Positions 45,116-57,750 of a stretch of 59,539 nt of DNA are shown here, piece after piece. Source of the DNA: Sphaeroforma arctica JP610 (taxonomy: Eukaryota; Opisthokonta; Ichthyosporea; Ichthyophonida). The notes under the pieces were generated by a model. The model searched no databases. It saw nothing but the letters and a program-made list of their open reading frames with translations, and was not told the origin of the DNA. Position 1 is the first letter of the stretch. The number at the start of each line of letters is the position of its first letter. A program made the translations under genes and the position numbers. The stretch spans positions 38,674 through 98,212 of the forward strand of contig NW_014040445.1 of NCBI RefSeq assembly GCF_001186125.1, read 5' to 3'.

Positions 45116-47615
45116 TTAGAGTGCGCTTGAGAAGTGATCGTGTAGTAAAAGAACAACCTTTCCATAGACCATTGAATCCGTTTCGGAGTCCTCGGCCATT
45201 TCAAGGAGTATCTCTCTTATTCTCAGCCGAATGAGCACCCTGCGGAGTAAGAAAGGGACGTAAAGATTAGTACTTAGAATACTGACAGAAAGTATGCTTT
45301 TGAACTCGTACACATATGTAGGTACATGCGCACTTACTTCGCATATGGATTTTTTCGTTGACCAGCGCTTTGCCCAGTTTTCAAGACGTTGTCTAAACAC
45401 TCCAGGATGACGTGCGCCAGCCGGTCTTCTTGTCCAAGCAGACAGACAAGGGGATCGAGCACTCCAAGACTAACAATATGCTCAATGTGCGCTGGACTTG
45501 CCCCCGAAGTGAGGTTCGCCAAAGCCCAGACAGCCTCCTTCTGGGTGCGGAAAGGCTCAGTGGACGCCATTTTAACAAGAATCGGCAGTATGTCTTCGTC
45601 GAAAACGAGCTGTACCTGTGGCGTAGTGCCTGCTGTGATGTTGGACAGTGTCCAGCATGTCTCTTTACGGATGGCAGCGTGTTCATTCGTGAGAAGTTCT
45701 TTCAATGCCGGCAATGCGCCACAGTTGAGAACTTGCTGCGTCTGGTGATCTTCGCCAGTTGCGATGTTGCCGATCGTACGAAGAGCTGCAATTAAAGCAT
45801 TTCATGCGCGATTAGATGATATCTGTGCACTGAGCTACTTTCGATAATAATACTTCCAATACAAACGCTACGAGACATTTTTTCAACATACGAATAGGAT
45901 GCAGTATATGGTACATAATAGAGATACGCACCAGGTGTGACGACGTGCAGGGATTCGTGTTTGAGTAGATTTACTAGACGCTTAGTGATATCCAAGTCGA
46001 GGACTGCTTGTATCTTCTCATTCTCTCCATCCGTCAGATATGATAGTCCCCAACATATGTCTATAAGCACTTCCCTGTATAGGCAAGGTAGTGTATGATA
46101 TAATCAGCTTTCAAGTGTACATGAGCGCGATGATGCAATCGAAACTCGGGCTAGTACAGGTGCGATCATACGGAATGTGGTGCTGCAGATTCATCGCACA
46201 GAACTGACGCTGTATTGTACAAGTCATGCAAAAAATAGAGCACTCAATATACCTGTCAGCTCGGTATATTAATGATTTGAAGATGGGAAGTGCCTCCTTC
46301 ACCTGACACATGTCCACAGCTGGTTTACCTCGACATATGTTTGACAGAGTCCACGTCGCATTTCGGAGTAAAGACACGCGCTCAGTCGTGCGAAGTATCT
46401 CCAGAAGCGGAGGAAGACAGTTTGCCGCCAAAATCAAGTCTCGATACTCGGCACAAGTCCCGGCCACATTGCCTAAACCCCACACCGCTTGCTAAAAGAA
46501 AGACTTAAGCATGAGTTGTACAAAAAAACTTTCATATGACCAAGAAAACGGGTGAGTGTACATAGCATTTTGGCACTAGAGATGCATCAGAGAATGTGAT
46601 GCCAATATCATACCTCTACGGTTTGGACATCGTTTGACTTCAAGAGATGAATAAACGCAGGAACTCCGCCCGCCTCAATGACCAACTTGGCGTGGCTTTG
46701 AGAGTCCGACGCTAAATTTGTCAAACACCAGGCCTGTGATACAGTATTCGTAAAAATTGTGTTGGAGTACTAATGGAGCGCGCCGAATTCTAAACACATA
46801 TCAAAGAATCTGTTATGAATTCAAACCTGCGTATTGCTGGGGGTTCTCACCGTTTCGAATTGAAGTCCGGGGAGATCATCTGCTAACATGAACCGAAGGA
46901 GATCCGGGAGGATACCCGTTGCCACCACCTGTGCAACTGGAGGGCTGCGCTCGTGTGAGAGCAGTTTTCGTAGTTGTTGTGCGGCCCGCATGCGCACAGC
47001 ATTTGCATTGTGCAAGTTTCCCGCAGCTCGTAGGTCGTTTACAATTGCCGGAAGCAGAGCATCCAGTTGCTGGTCGAATGTATTTCCAGAACTCGGACTT
47101 TGTGTTCCACTTGGGGCTGTGAGAAGTTAACGTTAGACAAAGAAAAAGGTATATCATTACTATCATGTAACGAGTACAAATAGTAGAGAGTATAAGACTG
47201 CCACTTGTATTCTGAGATCGTTTATGCTATTGCCTTCCAAATATGACAAAAAAAACTGGGATTTGGTGTATTTCACTAGAGGCTGTGAAAGGCTGCATAC
47301 ATAGTAGAATACGAGTATATAAAAGAAGATGTGATTCAAGGCTCGAAACGAGTAGAACTGCGACCTGAGCCACGAGAAATTTCATATGTAGTGTATTGCT
47401 GTCCATACACTGCGCGGGATACTCATCCGAGATAAGTAGTTTGCTGACAAGAAAGATACCAAAATGTCAGTTACAAAAACTTAAGGGTCGCTACACATAC
47501 CAATGCAGCTTATTTTCCTTCTCTCGCACATGGCCTGGTCTCTGACATGCTGTCTCTTTAACCGGACGGACCGATTTACATGAGCAGCGATTGCGGTCCA
47601 GTGAGTCGAGCTCGT
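45116..47615 (-). CDS. Importin subunit alpha (karyopherin alpha), first exon unresolved
   Basis: Exons, 5' to 3': 47,615-47,501; 47,116-46,851; 46,733-46,614; 46,491-46,253; 46,074-45,932; 45,785-45,338; 45,239-45,116. Phases agree from the second exon on. The protein is a chain of armadillo repeats with the Trp/Asn pairs that bind nuclear localisation signals: [78 protein letters not shown]. The first listed exon reads [20 protein letters not shown], like the arginine-rich importin-beta-binding domain, but it is also open in a second frame. Importin-alpha is the adaptor that carries NLS cargo with importin-beta through the nuclear pore. About 484 residues are visible; family length is about 510-540, so a short N-terminal exon is missing. 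Confidence 0.93.
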
Positions 47616-47697
47616 CTGCCGAGTATAAAACAGTCAATACACAAGGCGGTCGTGCTACGATTTGAATAATTTGTGATCGAAACCAGACACTCATCAC

Positions 47698-48260
47698 CTA
47701 GAAAATACTGATCCAATAGGTCGCCATTCAACTGTCCCATACACCGGACATGCGATCATGTGTTTGCAATGGAGGTGAAACATATACTGGTCCGGCATCA
47801 TGGTGCTACCTTACCTGTCTGGGTGGAGCGAAAATCCGCTCAATATTTTCACCGCTTCCTGTTCTTGCTGGAACGTTTTGATGTATTGTGGGCAGTGTCG
47901 CACGCGTTGATATTGCCCCACTTCTTCCTGGTATCTCCATGGGGTGGCTGCTGAAAAGTTGATGAACTGTTGTCAGGGCTGTTCAAAATGTGTGTGCACT
48001 GTTAAAAAGTGCATATTCTAAACAAGATAAATACACATTTTCTTTTCACTCTGGTGTATCTACCTTTCTGAAGTCGCTTTGTCGAACAGCACGACAGTTG
48101 GAGTTTCAATTGTTCGTGATGCAGTATCTGACACTTTCATGTTTGCCATTGTATTTGTTAAGTTATCTGTACTTACATCCGCGGGACCTGTTGTTTTTGA
48201 TGACAAAGACCTCGTTCCAGAACACATACTGCTACCAGTACCGGAGCTCCCTGCTGACAT
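47698..48260 (-). CDS. Possible 5' exons of importin-alpha or separate short gene
   Basis: Three segments fit splice rules: 48,260-48,064 (ATG start, Ser/Thr-rich, MSAGSSGTGSS...), 47,950-47,815 (ending IERIFAPPRQ) and 47,731-47,698 (LNGDLLDQYFL). Phases agree among them, and with exon 47,615-47,501 read in a frame that gives [10 protein letters not shown] rather than the importin-beta-binding-like frame. They may be an N-terminal extension of importin-alpha, an alternative 5' end, or a different gene. The product is low-complexity and not recognised. The ATG lies 319 bp from the divergent NDUFA13 start. Confidence 0.35.
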
Positions 48261-48530
48261 TCTTAAATGCTATCACAATGTCGTGCTTGTAGTATGGGGA
48301 ATAGCCTTATCTATCCCCATCAGGTTCATATTTTTGATAGAAGTTGAGTCGGGTTGGGGTTTTCTTGAAATAAATCTCATGCTGTATTGTTAAAAAAGGT
48401 TTTTATAAAAACAATTGTCAATATTTAGATGCTTTTAGTGCCAGAACATATTTGCTAAAACAGGCTCTGGGATACATAAATATATAAATATACATATGTA
48501 CATATACATTCCAATGCGACTTGTAAGCAA

Positions 48531-48570
48531 TAACAAGCAGTAACAAGCAGTAACAAGCAATAACAAGCAG
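48531..48570 (+). repeat. 10-bp tandem repeat just upstream of NDUFA13 ATG
   Basis: Four units of TAACAAGCA(G/A), preceded by a degenerate unit TTGTAAGCAA at 48,521. It ends 8 bp before the ATG at 48,579, so it is probably in the 5' UTR or core promoter. Confidence 0.9.
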
Positions 48571-48578
48571 CAAACACC

Positions 48579-49768
48579 ATGTCGACATTCAAGCCTCCTC
48601 AGGAAATGCCACCTCCAGGTTAGTATGGCGTAACGAGTAAATCATCTAGTACTAGCATTTGTAAGTGTATTCTGGAATGACTCAACAGGTGGTGTGTAGA
48701 TATTTTATAGGCAGTGTGTGAACAAGCAATATGTCGACATTCAAGCCGCCTCAGGAAATACCACCTCCAGATTAGTATGGCATATTGAGTATACCACCAA
48801 GTACTAGAAATATAAGTGTATTCTGGGGTGACCAACAGGTAGTCAAGGTGTTCTCTACTATATTTCACTCCTGCCACCTTGTATCATTTACTACACCTTG
48901 GTATTACATACATGAGTACCTAAAAAGTGTAGATAAAATGGCTAGTCGCAGACGATAGTAACTATCTGCGTTTATTATTGTGCGCTTATACGTGTGACGC
49001 TAAGACAATACAAACGTATGGGCTACAACTGAGATGCGGAGTTGAGATAAATGATTTCGGAGACGATATTTGCATACTTCTTTAATTACAGTCTGCCAAC
49101 TCTTTTTCTTGATGAGAATACTATATTGTACTTCCGGTCCTTTCTTGTCCAACAGATTCTGCACTTCCGTCATACATGTTCGTTCTGCACAGTGAGATGG
49201 CACACTGTTTTTTTGTGGTGAGTGCGTTCAATCTTAATTTATTCGCTTAGCAGGTTTCTGTGAGGATATAAGCGCTTGCAGTGGCTAGCTAATCAAATAC
49301 AGAGTACTTATGGGGAAATATATACTCTGCCAAGTTGTGCTTGGCGCTTCAGCCTTAGACGTTGTAATGAACTTACCACGGCTTTGGAAGACAGATATCC
49401 CTCGAGATTCCCGTACAGGTGGAAGGTTTTGTATGTAATTGTACAGTTTGATTTTTATAATTAAAGGTGGCTTTGCTTCGGTCGATTTCAAACGTAATCT
49501 GCCCAGACGCGGACCCCAGGGAACGACGATCTTTGCTATGGGAGCAGTAGCAATGGTCGGTGGATTGTACTTCATGGGTCAGGAAAATCGTAAGCGAAGG
49601 TATGCTGCTATGAACTATCGATCTGTCTGCAATGATAAATTATGATGGATTGTGCAGTGTAATGATATTATATCAAGATTCTAGAATTATATACAAAATA
49701 CATGTATGTATATATACCGACGCGTTTGTTTTTAAATTCACTCACTCACTCACTCACTCATATACATT

Positions 49769-49801
<33 letters not shown>

Positions 49802-49902
49802 TTACATATTTACACATATATTTATATATTTGTATGTATGTCTGTCTGTATGCATATATAGATATATAAATATATATATAATTATATTTATATTTATATA
49901 TA

Positions 49903-49942
<40 letters not shown>

Positions 49943-51431
49943 ATATGGATATACATACATATGGATATATATATATAGTACGTATGCATGTATACTTGTA
50001 GAAGCACATGGATCTGCATATATCCTGTAAAAATGGATGCGCTGGCTTGGTACTATGTGCGATATGTTTTCTGCGTTCGCTACAGTGCTGCCATATTGGT
50101 CGGAGAGCCGCTGTATTCTGTTTGTGGTTAGGATAAACGCATGCGCGTTTGAAGTGGAAGCAGAGTTTTTGTTTAACTAATTTGGGTGATCATTTTGTTA
50201 TTTACGCTAACTTGGCTACTTTACGTCAGTATTATGTCTGTAGTACTCGGCGTGCGGCTCACTTGGTGTTCTGATCTCCAAATTTGTCAAATAAAGTTTG
50301 AAGTTGAGCGTATAGGTTACCGACCTGTGGTAGAAGTATTTGAATGAAACACTGATTCGATACGTTCCAATCTGTACTGAACGCCTCTGTGCCGCTAGAT
50401 TGAGAGTGTGTCTATTGTCGGCCTGTTGTAAAAATCTGGAAGAATTCCATTGTTTTTCGCCTCCGAATACTTAAAAGAGTCGTCCCAGGAACTACACAAC
50501 TGAAATATTGATCCGAACTAATTAATTTTGCGCCGGCCGCTTTTATGTATAGTATACATCTGCCTCTATATACGATTCGATCGAAAGGTGTTTCACTTCT
50601 CATCTACGTGTCACCTTAGTGCGGCTCATTTCTTACTTCAGTTCCAATTCTTGAATGGTATTCCCGTTTTCTTGTTTCAAATACTGAAGTGTGGCATTGT
50701 AAAGCTTGTAGTGTATTTTGATTTGGGTCATCGAGGCTGTACAGTGCTTCTGAATTGTTCACGCAGTACTCGATAGATCATTAGGAGGGAGTGGATTTTG
50801 TTTTGAGAATGTACTATTGAACACCGCGTATTGCGATTTGTACACTTTTAATGGTTTGTGTAAATTCGAATGTGACATATTCCTTTATACTCAACATAGT
50901 ACTAGTTTCAGGTGTATGCTCGAGTTCCATTCGAATAGGTCAATTTGAGCTAACGAACTTGTCGCTATTCGTATATTTCAATATGGGGTTTTTTTAATAG
51001 ATGATTTTACCTCATCTTACTTCATTGTTTCCCCTCGTGTATAATTAGGAGACTAAAGCTGGAGAAGGTGGCCAACAGAATCGCCATCATCCCTTTGCTA
51101 CAGGCTGAAGAGGACAGAAGGTACAGTAGTGCTGGTACAGTGATATGTTGTCCCTTCGCACAGAATTTGTGTCTTTTGTAATATTTGGTGTCACTGTTAA
51201 CATATACTTCTGCTGTTTGTTTCGTCATCGCGGGGATCGGAAGTGGTATTCAACATGCTCACCAACAATTTGACGTTTTTCTCTAGATTTTTGCGTGAGA
51301 AAACGAAGTTCCTTGCCGATGAGAAGATTCTGATGGAAGGTGTTCCCGGTTACGTTCCAGGGGAGCACTGGTACCACACAGACCGATTCGTCCCACACAC
51401 GAAAGTCGCAATCCTCGGAGAGATTCCCTAG
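48579..51431 (+). CDS. NDUFA13: NDUFA13 / GRIM-19, complex I accessory subunit
   Basis: Exons: 48,579-48,618; 49,467-49,599; 51,049-51,120; 51,287-51,431. Phases agree; 129 residues against 144 in human. The N-terminus reads MSTFKPPQEMPPPGGFASVD, then FKRNLPRRGPQG, the family's hallmark (DMPPPGGY..IDYKRNLPRRG). One transmembrane helix follows (TTIFAMGAVAMVGGLYFMG), then RIAIIPLLQAEEDRR, matching ARIALLPLLQAETDRR, and a C-terminal domain with a GVPGYVPGEHWYHTDRFVP segment. The protein is a single-pass accessory subunit of mitochondrial NADH dehydrogenase. Intron 1 contains a decayed copy of exon 1 (48,731); intron 2 contains microsatellites (49,738-50,000). The gene is divergent from importin-alpha. 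Confidence 0.95.
48721..48842 (+). pseudogene. Duplicated, splice-dead copy of NDUFA13 exon 1
   Basis: The segment repeats the exon 1 region (copy 1 about 48,569-48,693): ATGTCGACATTCAAGCC and the following bases to ACCTCCAG are nearly identical, as is downstream sequence including AAGTGTATTCTGG and CCAACAGGT. In the copy the donor GTTAGT is ATTAGT (G to A at +1), and one Met codon is Ile. Translated alone it gives 14 residues and a stop. It lies inside intron 1 and would be spliced out. Confidence 0.9.
49738..50000. repeat. Microsatellite in NDUFA13 intron 2
   Basis: (CTCA)n, then (TA)n and a pure (TG)n tract of about 16 units near 49,905-49,939. Confidence 0.95.
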
Positions 51432-53917
51432 ACACTGCATCGAATTTTGCAGTAAAGTTTGCGTACTAGAAGAAATTTTTGCCGTTGTTCCTTGGTCCAG
51501 TATAATCATCATCAATTGATCAGTTCAGGCTGCATGTTGTGACGAGAAGCTTTCATTTTGCATCGAAATGAAAATCCAAGTATTCAAATAAACAAATCGG
51601 CACAATATAGACTACTCCTCATTTCTGTTATTCAATTAGTATTTTAGTTTAGCTTTTACAGCCAGCTGTTTGAAGTTTATATGTAACTGATCTTTTTTAC
51701 TATAGATGCATGTACAATGCCGATGCATAACCTCTCGTAAATTCTCAAAACGGCAGCAATCCAATCATAGAGTAAAGTATATTTATAATATATACTTTCA
51801 AAGAGTAAATGTCAGCAGGCGACGCTGCTCAATAGCAAGAGTATAGCCCATTTTTATACAGAGGACATATACGTGGCTGGCGAGCTACAACATAAGCAGC
51901 ATCAGCATTTTGCATTTAGGCCAATTTTAATATGCTCCTGCCATATAGAAGACGCACCGATGGTATGCAGATAGATATTACCAATGAAATAAAAGCAGCT
52001 CGTAAGTCCGCTTTATTGAGAAGTATACCCGCCTATTGAGAAGCCTGTGGTATATATAGGAGTACACGTCGCGAATGAATCTACTGTAGCGTAACAGATG
52101 ATGCTGCTCATAATTATTCAATACATGAATCAAAACATATCTTTGGTTCGATAGAACGCAGCACAACATGCTCATTATTTGGCCTCAAAACACCCCTTGC
52201 GAATTGTCTATAATCTTTTTCGAGTTTTCTTTTATGAGATATTGATTTGCTCGGCGCTGGAAAGTCCCAGATTCAATGTCTTGAATAATTTCAATCAGTA
52301 ACTCTCAACACACTCACCGAAGTACCATAGTAGATGAAAAAAAGCAAATATAAGAGTAAGATGCGAGTACGAGCAGTACATGGTGCCTGCATTTTTATGA
52401 AAACTTAACGCAACTACCTACAATCGTCTTTCCGCTTCTGTGCTATAAATTCGTATGCAAACTAGATAGTCCGCCGCAGCTTTGCACTCTCACGAATAAC
52501 CTAGAAAGACAATAATCAAACATAGTTCGCAATAGCGTAACCGATGAGACCGCACACTATTTTCATTTGTAAGGTACAATACAGATCTGATTTATTGATA
52601 TGCTCGGGCTGTGGACCGTGATTCCAGCTATATACAACAAACTCTTTCTCGGCCATCATTCTCCCCCGTTGCCCCGATCCCTCCTCTCACAGCAGAATCT
52701 CTCTTTAACACGAGTGTATCAACAACCGCCCTCCTTGAACACCTTGCTTGACCATTGCGCCAAATAAGAATATGCTCGCCATTGCCATATACTCTGCGAA
52801 GACAACCATTCGAATCCCGTCTAAAACGCCAATCCATCTTAGTAACATAATCACAGTTTACCGCAATCAAAGGCATATGCCCACCGGATTAATCTTTCCA
52901 TAAACACTGAACAAATAGTGTCACTCTATGCTATCAATTTTGCTTCGCACCGAATATTGGTATACGATTTCAAGAACAGCTAGAAATTTCCGAAATACTA
53001 CTCTTACGAATATATAGCCCTCTCACCCTGTGGTAAACCGAGCCATACCCTAATTTTACAGTCGAATCCCTTAATTCAATCGACCTCTATTTCGCAATAA
53101 CTACTATTAGAATATAGTAGCACAGGCGCAGTCGGAACGTTTTTTTACCGTTCTTTCGCCATAATTACTTTCCTACACAACGAGAAGCATCGCTCGACTA
53201 GGACCAAAGACGTGTTTGAGTCAGTTTGTCAATATCAATATTTTACAAGACCAACAATACTACTCTCCTAGATATTACACCCCGCGATTGAGGCATTATA
53301 AGCACACTATATACTCGCTCTTTCACTCGATGCGAAGTCATAAAAGTCTTCATGATAAGATTTAATCGTCATGCACCGGTAACTAGACAACACTTGGCAA
53401 ATCATCCATCTAGTACACAAAACACAAGAAAGACAACAAGCTAGAAAATGTACCATAACTGCGTATTGACAAAAATCAAGCCGCATCACTAAGTCAAGCT
53501 AGAAAACGTACCATTAATAACAAAAGCGACGCATTTTCCATAGTATAATACGTACATGTACTTATCTCGACAGTTGTCGTATAGCTACATAATTCACATT
53601 CTACATTGACCACATACGAAACGTCTACACTTTCGCGCTATATAGAATAACTTTTCAAGTTAGGTTTGATATTTACTGCCAAGGATTGAGCCTACATTAG
53701 TACTTTGGAAACCCAAAAATAAACTAAATCAATAAATGCGTCCTGTGGGGGAAAACATCATAAACAAACTAAGAATCGACAACAACGGTAGACACCCGGT
53801 ATGTGTTTTACGTGCATGCCTATAGATGCATTCAAAATATCCAACAAGAACACACCTATGGAGAGTCCCCTAATGAACACCAGGTAATACTCAGCGAGAT
53901 CATTTTAATGAAATAGA
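51432..53917. other. Interval between convergent NDUFA13 and eL6 genes
   Basis: About 2.5 kb, AT-rich, with no recognised gene. A minus-strand open frame at 52,628-52,876 (82 codons, with MDWRFRRDSNGCLRRVYG) is not recognised and has no support beyond being open. No RNA gene could be identified by eye. Confidence 0.45.
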
Positions 53918-54951
53918 TTAAAACTTCATCAAGTGAGGGTACTGTCCTTTCTTCAATGAGAAGGTGGCAGCCAAGTATGACTTCATCATGGGCTCCTTGG
54001 CGATCGCGCTAATAATGGCGCTATCAACCTCCTTTTGGTCGGAGACACGACTGGCAGCAGGGGCCTTCTTCTCCTGCAACGCAACGTTCACAACATTATG
54101 TATACGAGTATCGAGTGAGTGTAAGCGCAACAAATCGATTCCCATTAAATATACCCAAAAAAACCCCGCTTCCATGGAACAAGTACCTATAACATATATT
54201 TAAATCATTGTACCTTATCTCCGGTTGCGAAGAACTTCTTCTCCGACTTCTCGGTGGCACCGGTAGAGGGACGTGCAAAGTATGCATCATCGAACTTGTC
54301 AGCAACACTCACACCAGAGATGTCGATGGAAGTGGACGTGGCAATAACGTAAGCCTGGTTAATGCGACGAAGGGGTACTCCGTTGATCTTGAAGGGTCCA
54401 GTCACAAGTAATAAGCCACTAGCCAATTGCTTGAGGAAGACGACACGCTGCGCATGTGAATGAAATATTACTATGGATCAGTCACAAAATCTAGTTCTTA
54501 TAATTTATACTAATACATTGTAAGAATCACATAGACTGCATTTCAAAAATAGAGTAGACCTCTATCACGAAATATTACCCTAATAGTATATTTGTTACGT
54601 GATGCGAAAACGTACCTTTCCACGGTTAGGTCCGGAGAGACAGATTAATACGGTTCCGGGGGTGATGGAGGCACGAAGCTTGGCAGCCTTGGCGTGCTTG
54701 CGGTTTACAAGAGGACGAGGGGTATCCTCGGTGGCGTAGAAACGGCTCTCCTTTTGTAGGGGAACGGTACGTGTCTTACCATTCTTATCACCGCCAATTT
54801 CCTTGGTCTTAGTGGTCGCAGGCGCAGCCTTCTCAGTGTTCTGAGTAGTCTTTTTGCGACGGTACAAGGCACGCTTCTTGTATACGGCGGCCCGACCGAG
54901 GCGGTTTACGCCAAAGGCCAAGTTTGAGTTTCTGGGTGCGTGATCAACCAT
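53918..54951 (-). CDS. RPL6: 60S ribosomal protein eL6 (RPL6)
   Basis: Exons, 5' to 3': 54,951-54,616; 54,447-54,214; 54,073-53,918. All junctions are phase 0; 241 residues (human 288, yeast 176). The basic N-terminal tail holds [11 protein letters not shown]. The core reads [38 protein letters not shown] (KOW-like), [31 protein letters not shown], and the C-terminus [20 protein letters not shown]. These match RPL6 in order. The protein is part of the large ribosomal subunit. An acceptor-like TTACTTAG lies 7 bp before the ATG, so a 5' UTR intron is likely, as is common for ribosomal protein genes. Divergent from uL11 downstream. Confidence 0.96.
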
Positions 54952-55087
54952 GGTTTCCCTAAGTAATATAACGCGCAAACGAACGGATGTGTATTAGTAT
55001 CTATTTGGTTCTTCGATACCTCACCTTGTCAATCGTGGTCGTGAACTAGAAGCTGTTATCATCAATATTTGATATGAAATGCAACGC

Positions 55088-55139
<52 letters not shown>

Positions 55140-56126
55140 TAGCTACCTTAACTACAGACGCACAGGGTGACCATCAACAATCTCGGATCCTTTGCAAAAG
55201 ATTCCTAGACAAATTCGCTAATCTACGTGCATTGCTTCTAGTTGGCTAATAAGTTATATTGCTTCCGGTAAACCTTCGATCTTTTTCATTTTTCTACATG
55301 ACCGCCCGTCAATGCATTCGTTGACTAGGGTGTTGCATGCCTGGCATCTCTTTCAACTCAATATGAACCAAGGAGTAGTTATTTCATCAGAACCCATCGA
55401 AAATACATCTTACGCATGTACCGTAATAGTATATTGATTTGCCTATATGCTAAACATGCCTAACTGTTTCACCGACATCTTCGCCTGTATTTGCTAACAA
55501 GCATGCCTGAATCGTCTCCACCTTCCGACTATATTCGTACGAATCTACATTCTATGTCTGGTTGGGCGAAATCGAGTGCATCTTTTGCAGCGTTCACAAC
55601 TGCTATTCCTAATACTACGGTAAGATAACCCTTTCGCCAGATATGAGTCGTGTAACCAGATGCACTATTCGCACTTGTGTAACTCGACATACCAGTTGCG
55701 AAAGAGGCAGGCGATCTGGCAATACAATCGAGTGTTATAATTCCCAATGACCACATGCACGTTTACCATCCAAAATACACGAGATATTCGGATTAATTTT
55801 TTTTTCCCTGGACCAACCAGGAGTAGGTATTGCAGTTGCTGTAGAATTTGGTTTTACGTTTTCCGGGCGCATACCATCGCTTAGTCGGATTTGGGTAAAA
55901 ACAATCAGTACACTTTCTTTCCTGATCCCTTTTGGACGATGCTTTAGTTTCTCATCTGTAGTAGGCTTTATTCCGTATGTGACGAAATAATCGAATTTTG
56001 AGTCACTGGTCGCATGTGTGCTCTCAAATGGCTCTATATTAATGATACTACACGTTTCAAGCTATAAGATATTCAGTTTAAACAAACCGCTCCCTCTTTT
56101 TACTAGAGCTTAGAAAATTAGCAAAT
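54952..56126. other. Divergent upstream region of eL6 and uL11 genes
   Basis: About 1.2 kb between the two ribosomal-protein start codons; probably holds both promoters. It contains a perfect (TA)n tract at 55,091-55,138. No coding frame is convincing. Confidence 0.6.
55091..55138. repeat. Perfect (TA)n tract
   Basis: About 24 uninterrupted TA dinucleotides. Confidence 0.97.
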
Positions 56127-57750
56127 ATGCCTCCTAAGCCCGACCCCAGCGAAATCAAATACGGTACGTCAACCTCTTACTGCACGTTAGAGGGCAAGTA
56201 TATGCAATAGTTACACATAAGGAGAAGCGTATATCGCCACCAAAGTTTGACGGAAAAATACTCAGCACGTCAGCAGTGTCCCAATTACCACAGCCAACAT
56301 CGATTGCCACATACTTGTGCAACACCATAGCCACGTATATGTGCTACACTATTGCCTCATACATATGCAACACTATGTCAAGCAACGAAAATGGATGCGG
56401 TTTGATTGCTATGATGACATATCGAATTCCTCGTTCCGTATACAGGAGAATATGCACGGCTCGCGCCAGCTACTCTTTATGACGATCGAATTCTTACTGA
56501 GCCATCGCATCGCATGTATATGTGCATTTTACAACTCGGAACTCTCGCATTGACATAATGCGTATATATAACATGATATACAATAACAAACCACGGCTTG
56601 GCATGGCGTGACCAGAACAGCAGATTGTACTCTTTATTTTCATTTTACAACGGCTAAGTATATATATGTATATGTTATCATATTAAACAGTCGTGCTTCG
56701 TGCCGTCGGAGGAGAGGTAGCAGCCGCCGCCACACTTGCCCCAAAGATTGGTCCCCTAGGTCTTTCACCCAAAAAGATTGGAGATGATATCTGCAAGGCC
56801 ACTAAGGATTGGAAGGGTCTTAAGGTATTGTTATTTTCACATCAACATTTCACTGCATGCAATATACTTTTTCGGTTCTGATTGAATTATATTGGTACAT
56901 AGCGAGTTGTACCTCACGATAAACAACTTTATTATACTAAGTGAGTAGCACTTTTATTGAATGTTTGCTGCCGTAATTGTTTGTCACAGGTGACTGTTGA
57001 GCTTGCCATCCAAAATCGTCAAGCCACAGTTCGCATTATTCCCGCCGCCTCTTCATTGATCATGAGAGCGCTTAAGGAGCCCGTGCGTGACCGCAAAAAG
57101 GAAAAGAATAGTAAGTTACTCACATGCACATATATCTGCCTATACTTCATACTCAGTGGGCAATTTTGGTTTGCTACTGCAAGAACAAAGTTGCACACGT
57201 GTAGTCGTGAGAATTATCTCGGTGTGCAAAATGGGTTACTTTTCACTTGTATAGTTATTATTTATCGGAGAGGGGGTTTGAGCGCTACTCTATTCATCTC
57301 TAGTTTAGGTGATTAATAAGAGGCTACAGACGACCTCTACGGGGTCTTACAATTCAATCTGTCCATCAGGATGATCCATACGTCATTCTGAACAGCTGAA
57401 TCGCTGTGGAATTGAGGATTTTTGCCTTCTGGATTGTATCTAAGATAGCTGCCTATTTGATAATGCCAGTAGTCACATGCTTGTTTGAGTACAATATCGA
57501 AGAAAAATCCTATTGATTTTTTATCTCTGTTCTTCTTTCCGTAGTCATCCACGATGGTGACATTCCCTTCGATGAGATTCTAGAGATTGCCCGTGCTATG
57601 CGTGAGCGATCCATGGCACGTGAGTTATCTGGAACTGTCAAGGAGATTCTAGGTACATGCCAGTCCATTGGTTGCACAATTGACGGTGAGGATCCTCATG
57701 ACGTTATCGACGAGATTAAGTCTGGTGAGCGCGAGGTACCTGCTAAATAA
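56127..57750 (+). CDS. RPL12: 60S ribosomal protein uL11 (RPL12)
   Basis: Exons: 56,127-56,163; 56,691-56,824; 56,990-57,110; 57,545-57,750. Phases agree; 165 residues, the same length as human RPL12. The sequence reads [12 protein letters not shown], then [84 protein letters not shown], and [19 protein letters not shown]. uL11 forms the base of the P-stalk with rRNA and takes part in elongation-factor binding. The first exon is only 12 codons plus one base. Confidence 0.97.

Noticed and set aside
45389-45795. Plus-strand open frames of about 120 codons over the largest importin-alpha exon
   Set aside because: Antisense shadows; the minus frame carries the conserved repeats.
46290-46508. Plus-strand open frames opposite importin-alpha
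   Set aside because: Antisense shadows of armadillo-repeat exons with no independent support.
52628-52876. 82-codon minus-strand ORF with MDWRFRRDSNGCLRR
   Set aside because: No family recognised, no splice context, and a length expected by chance.
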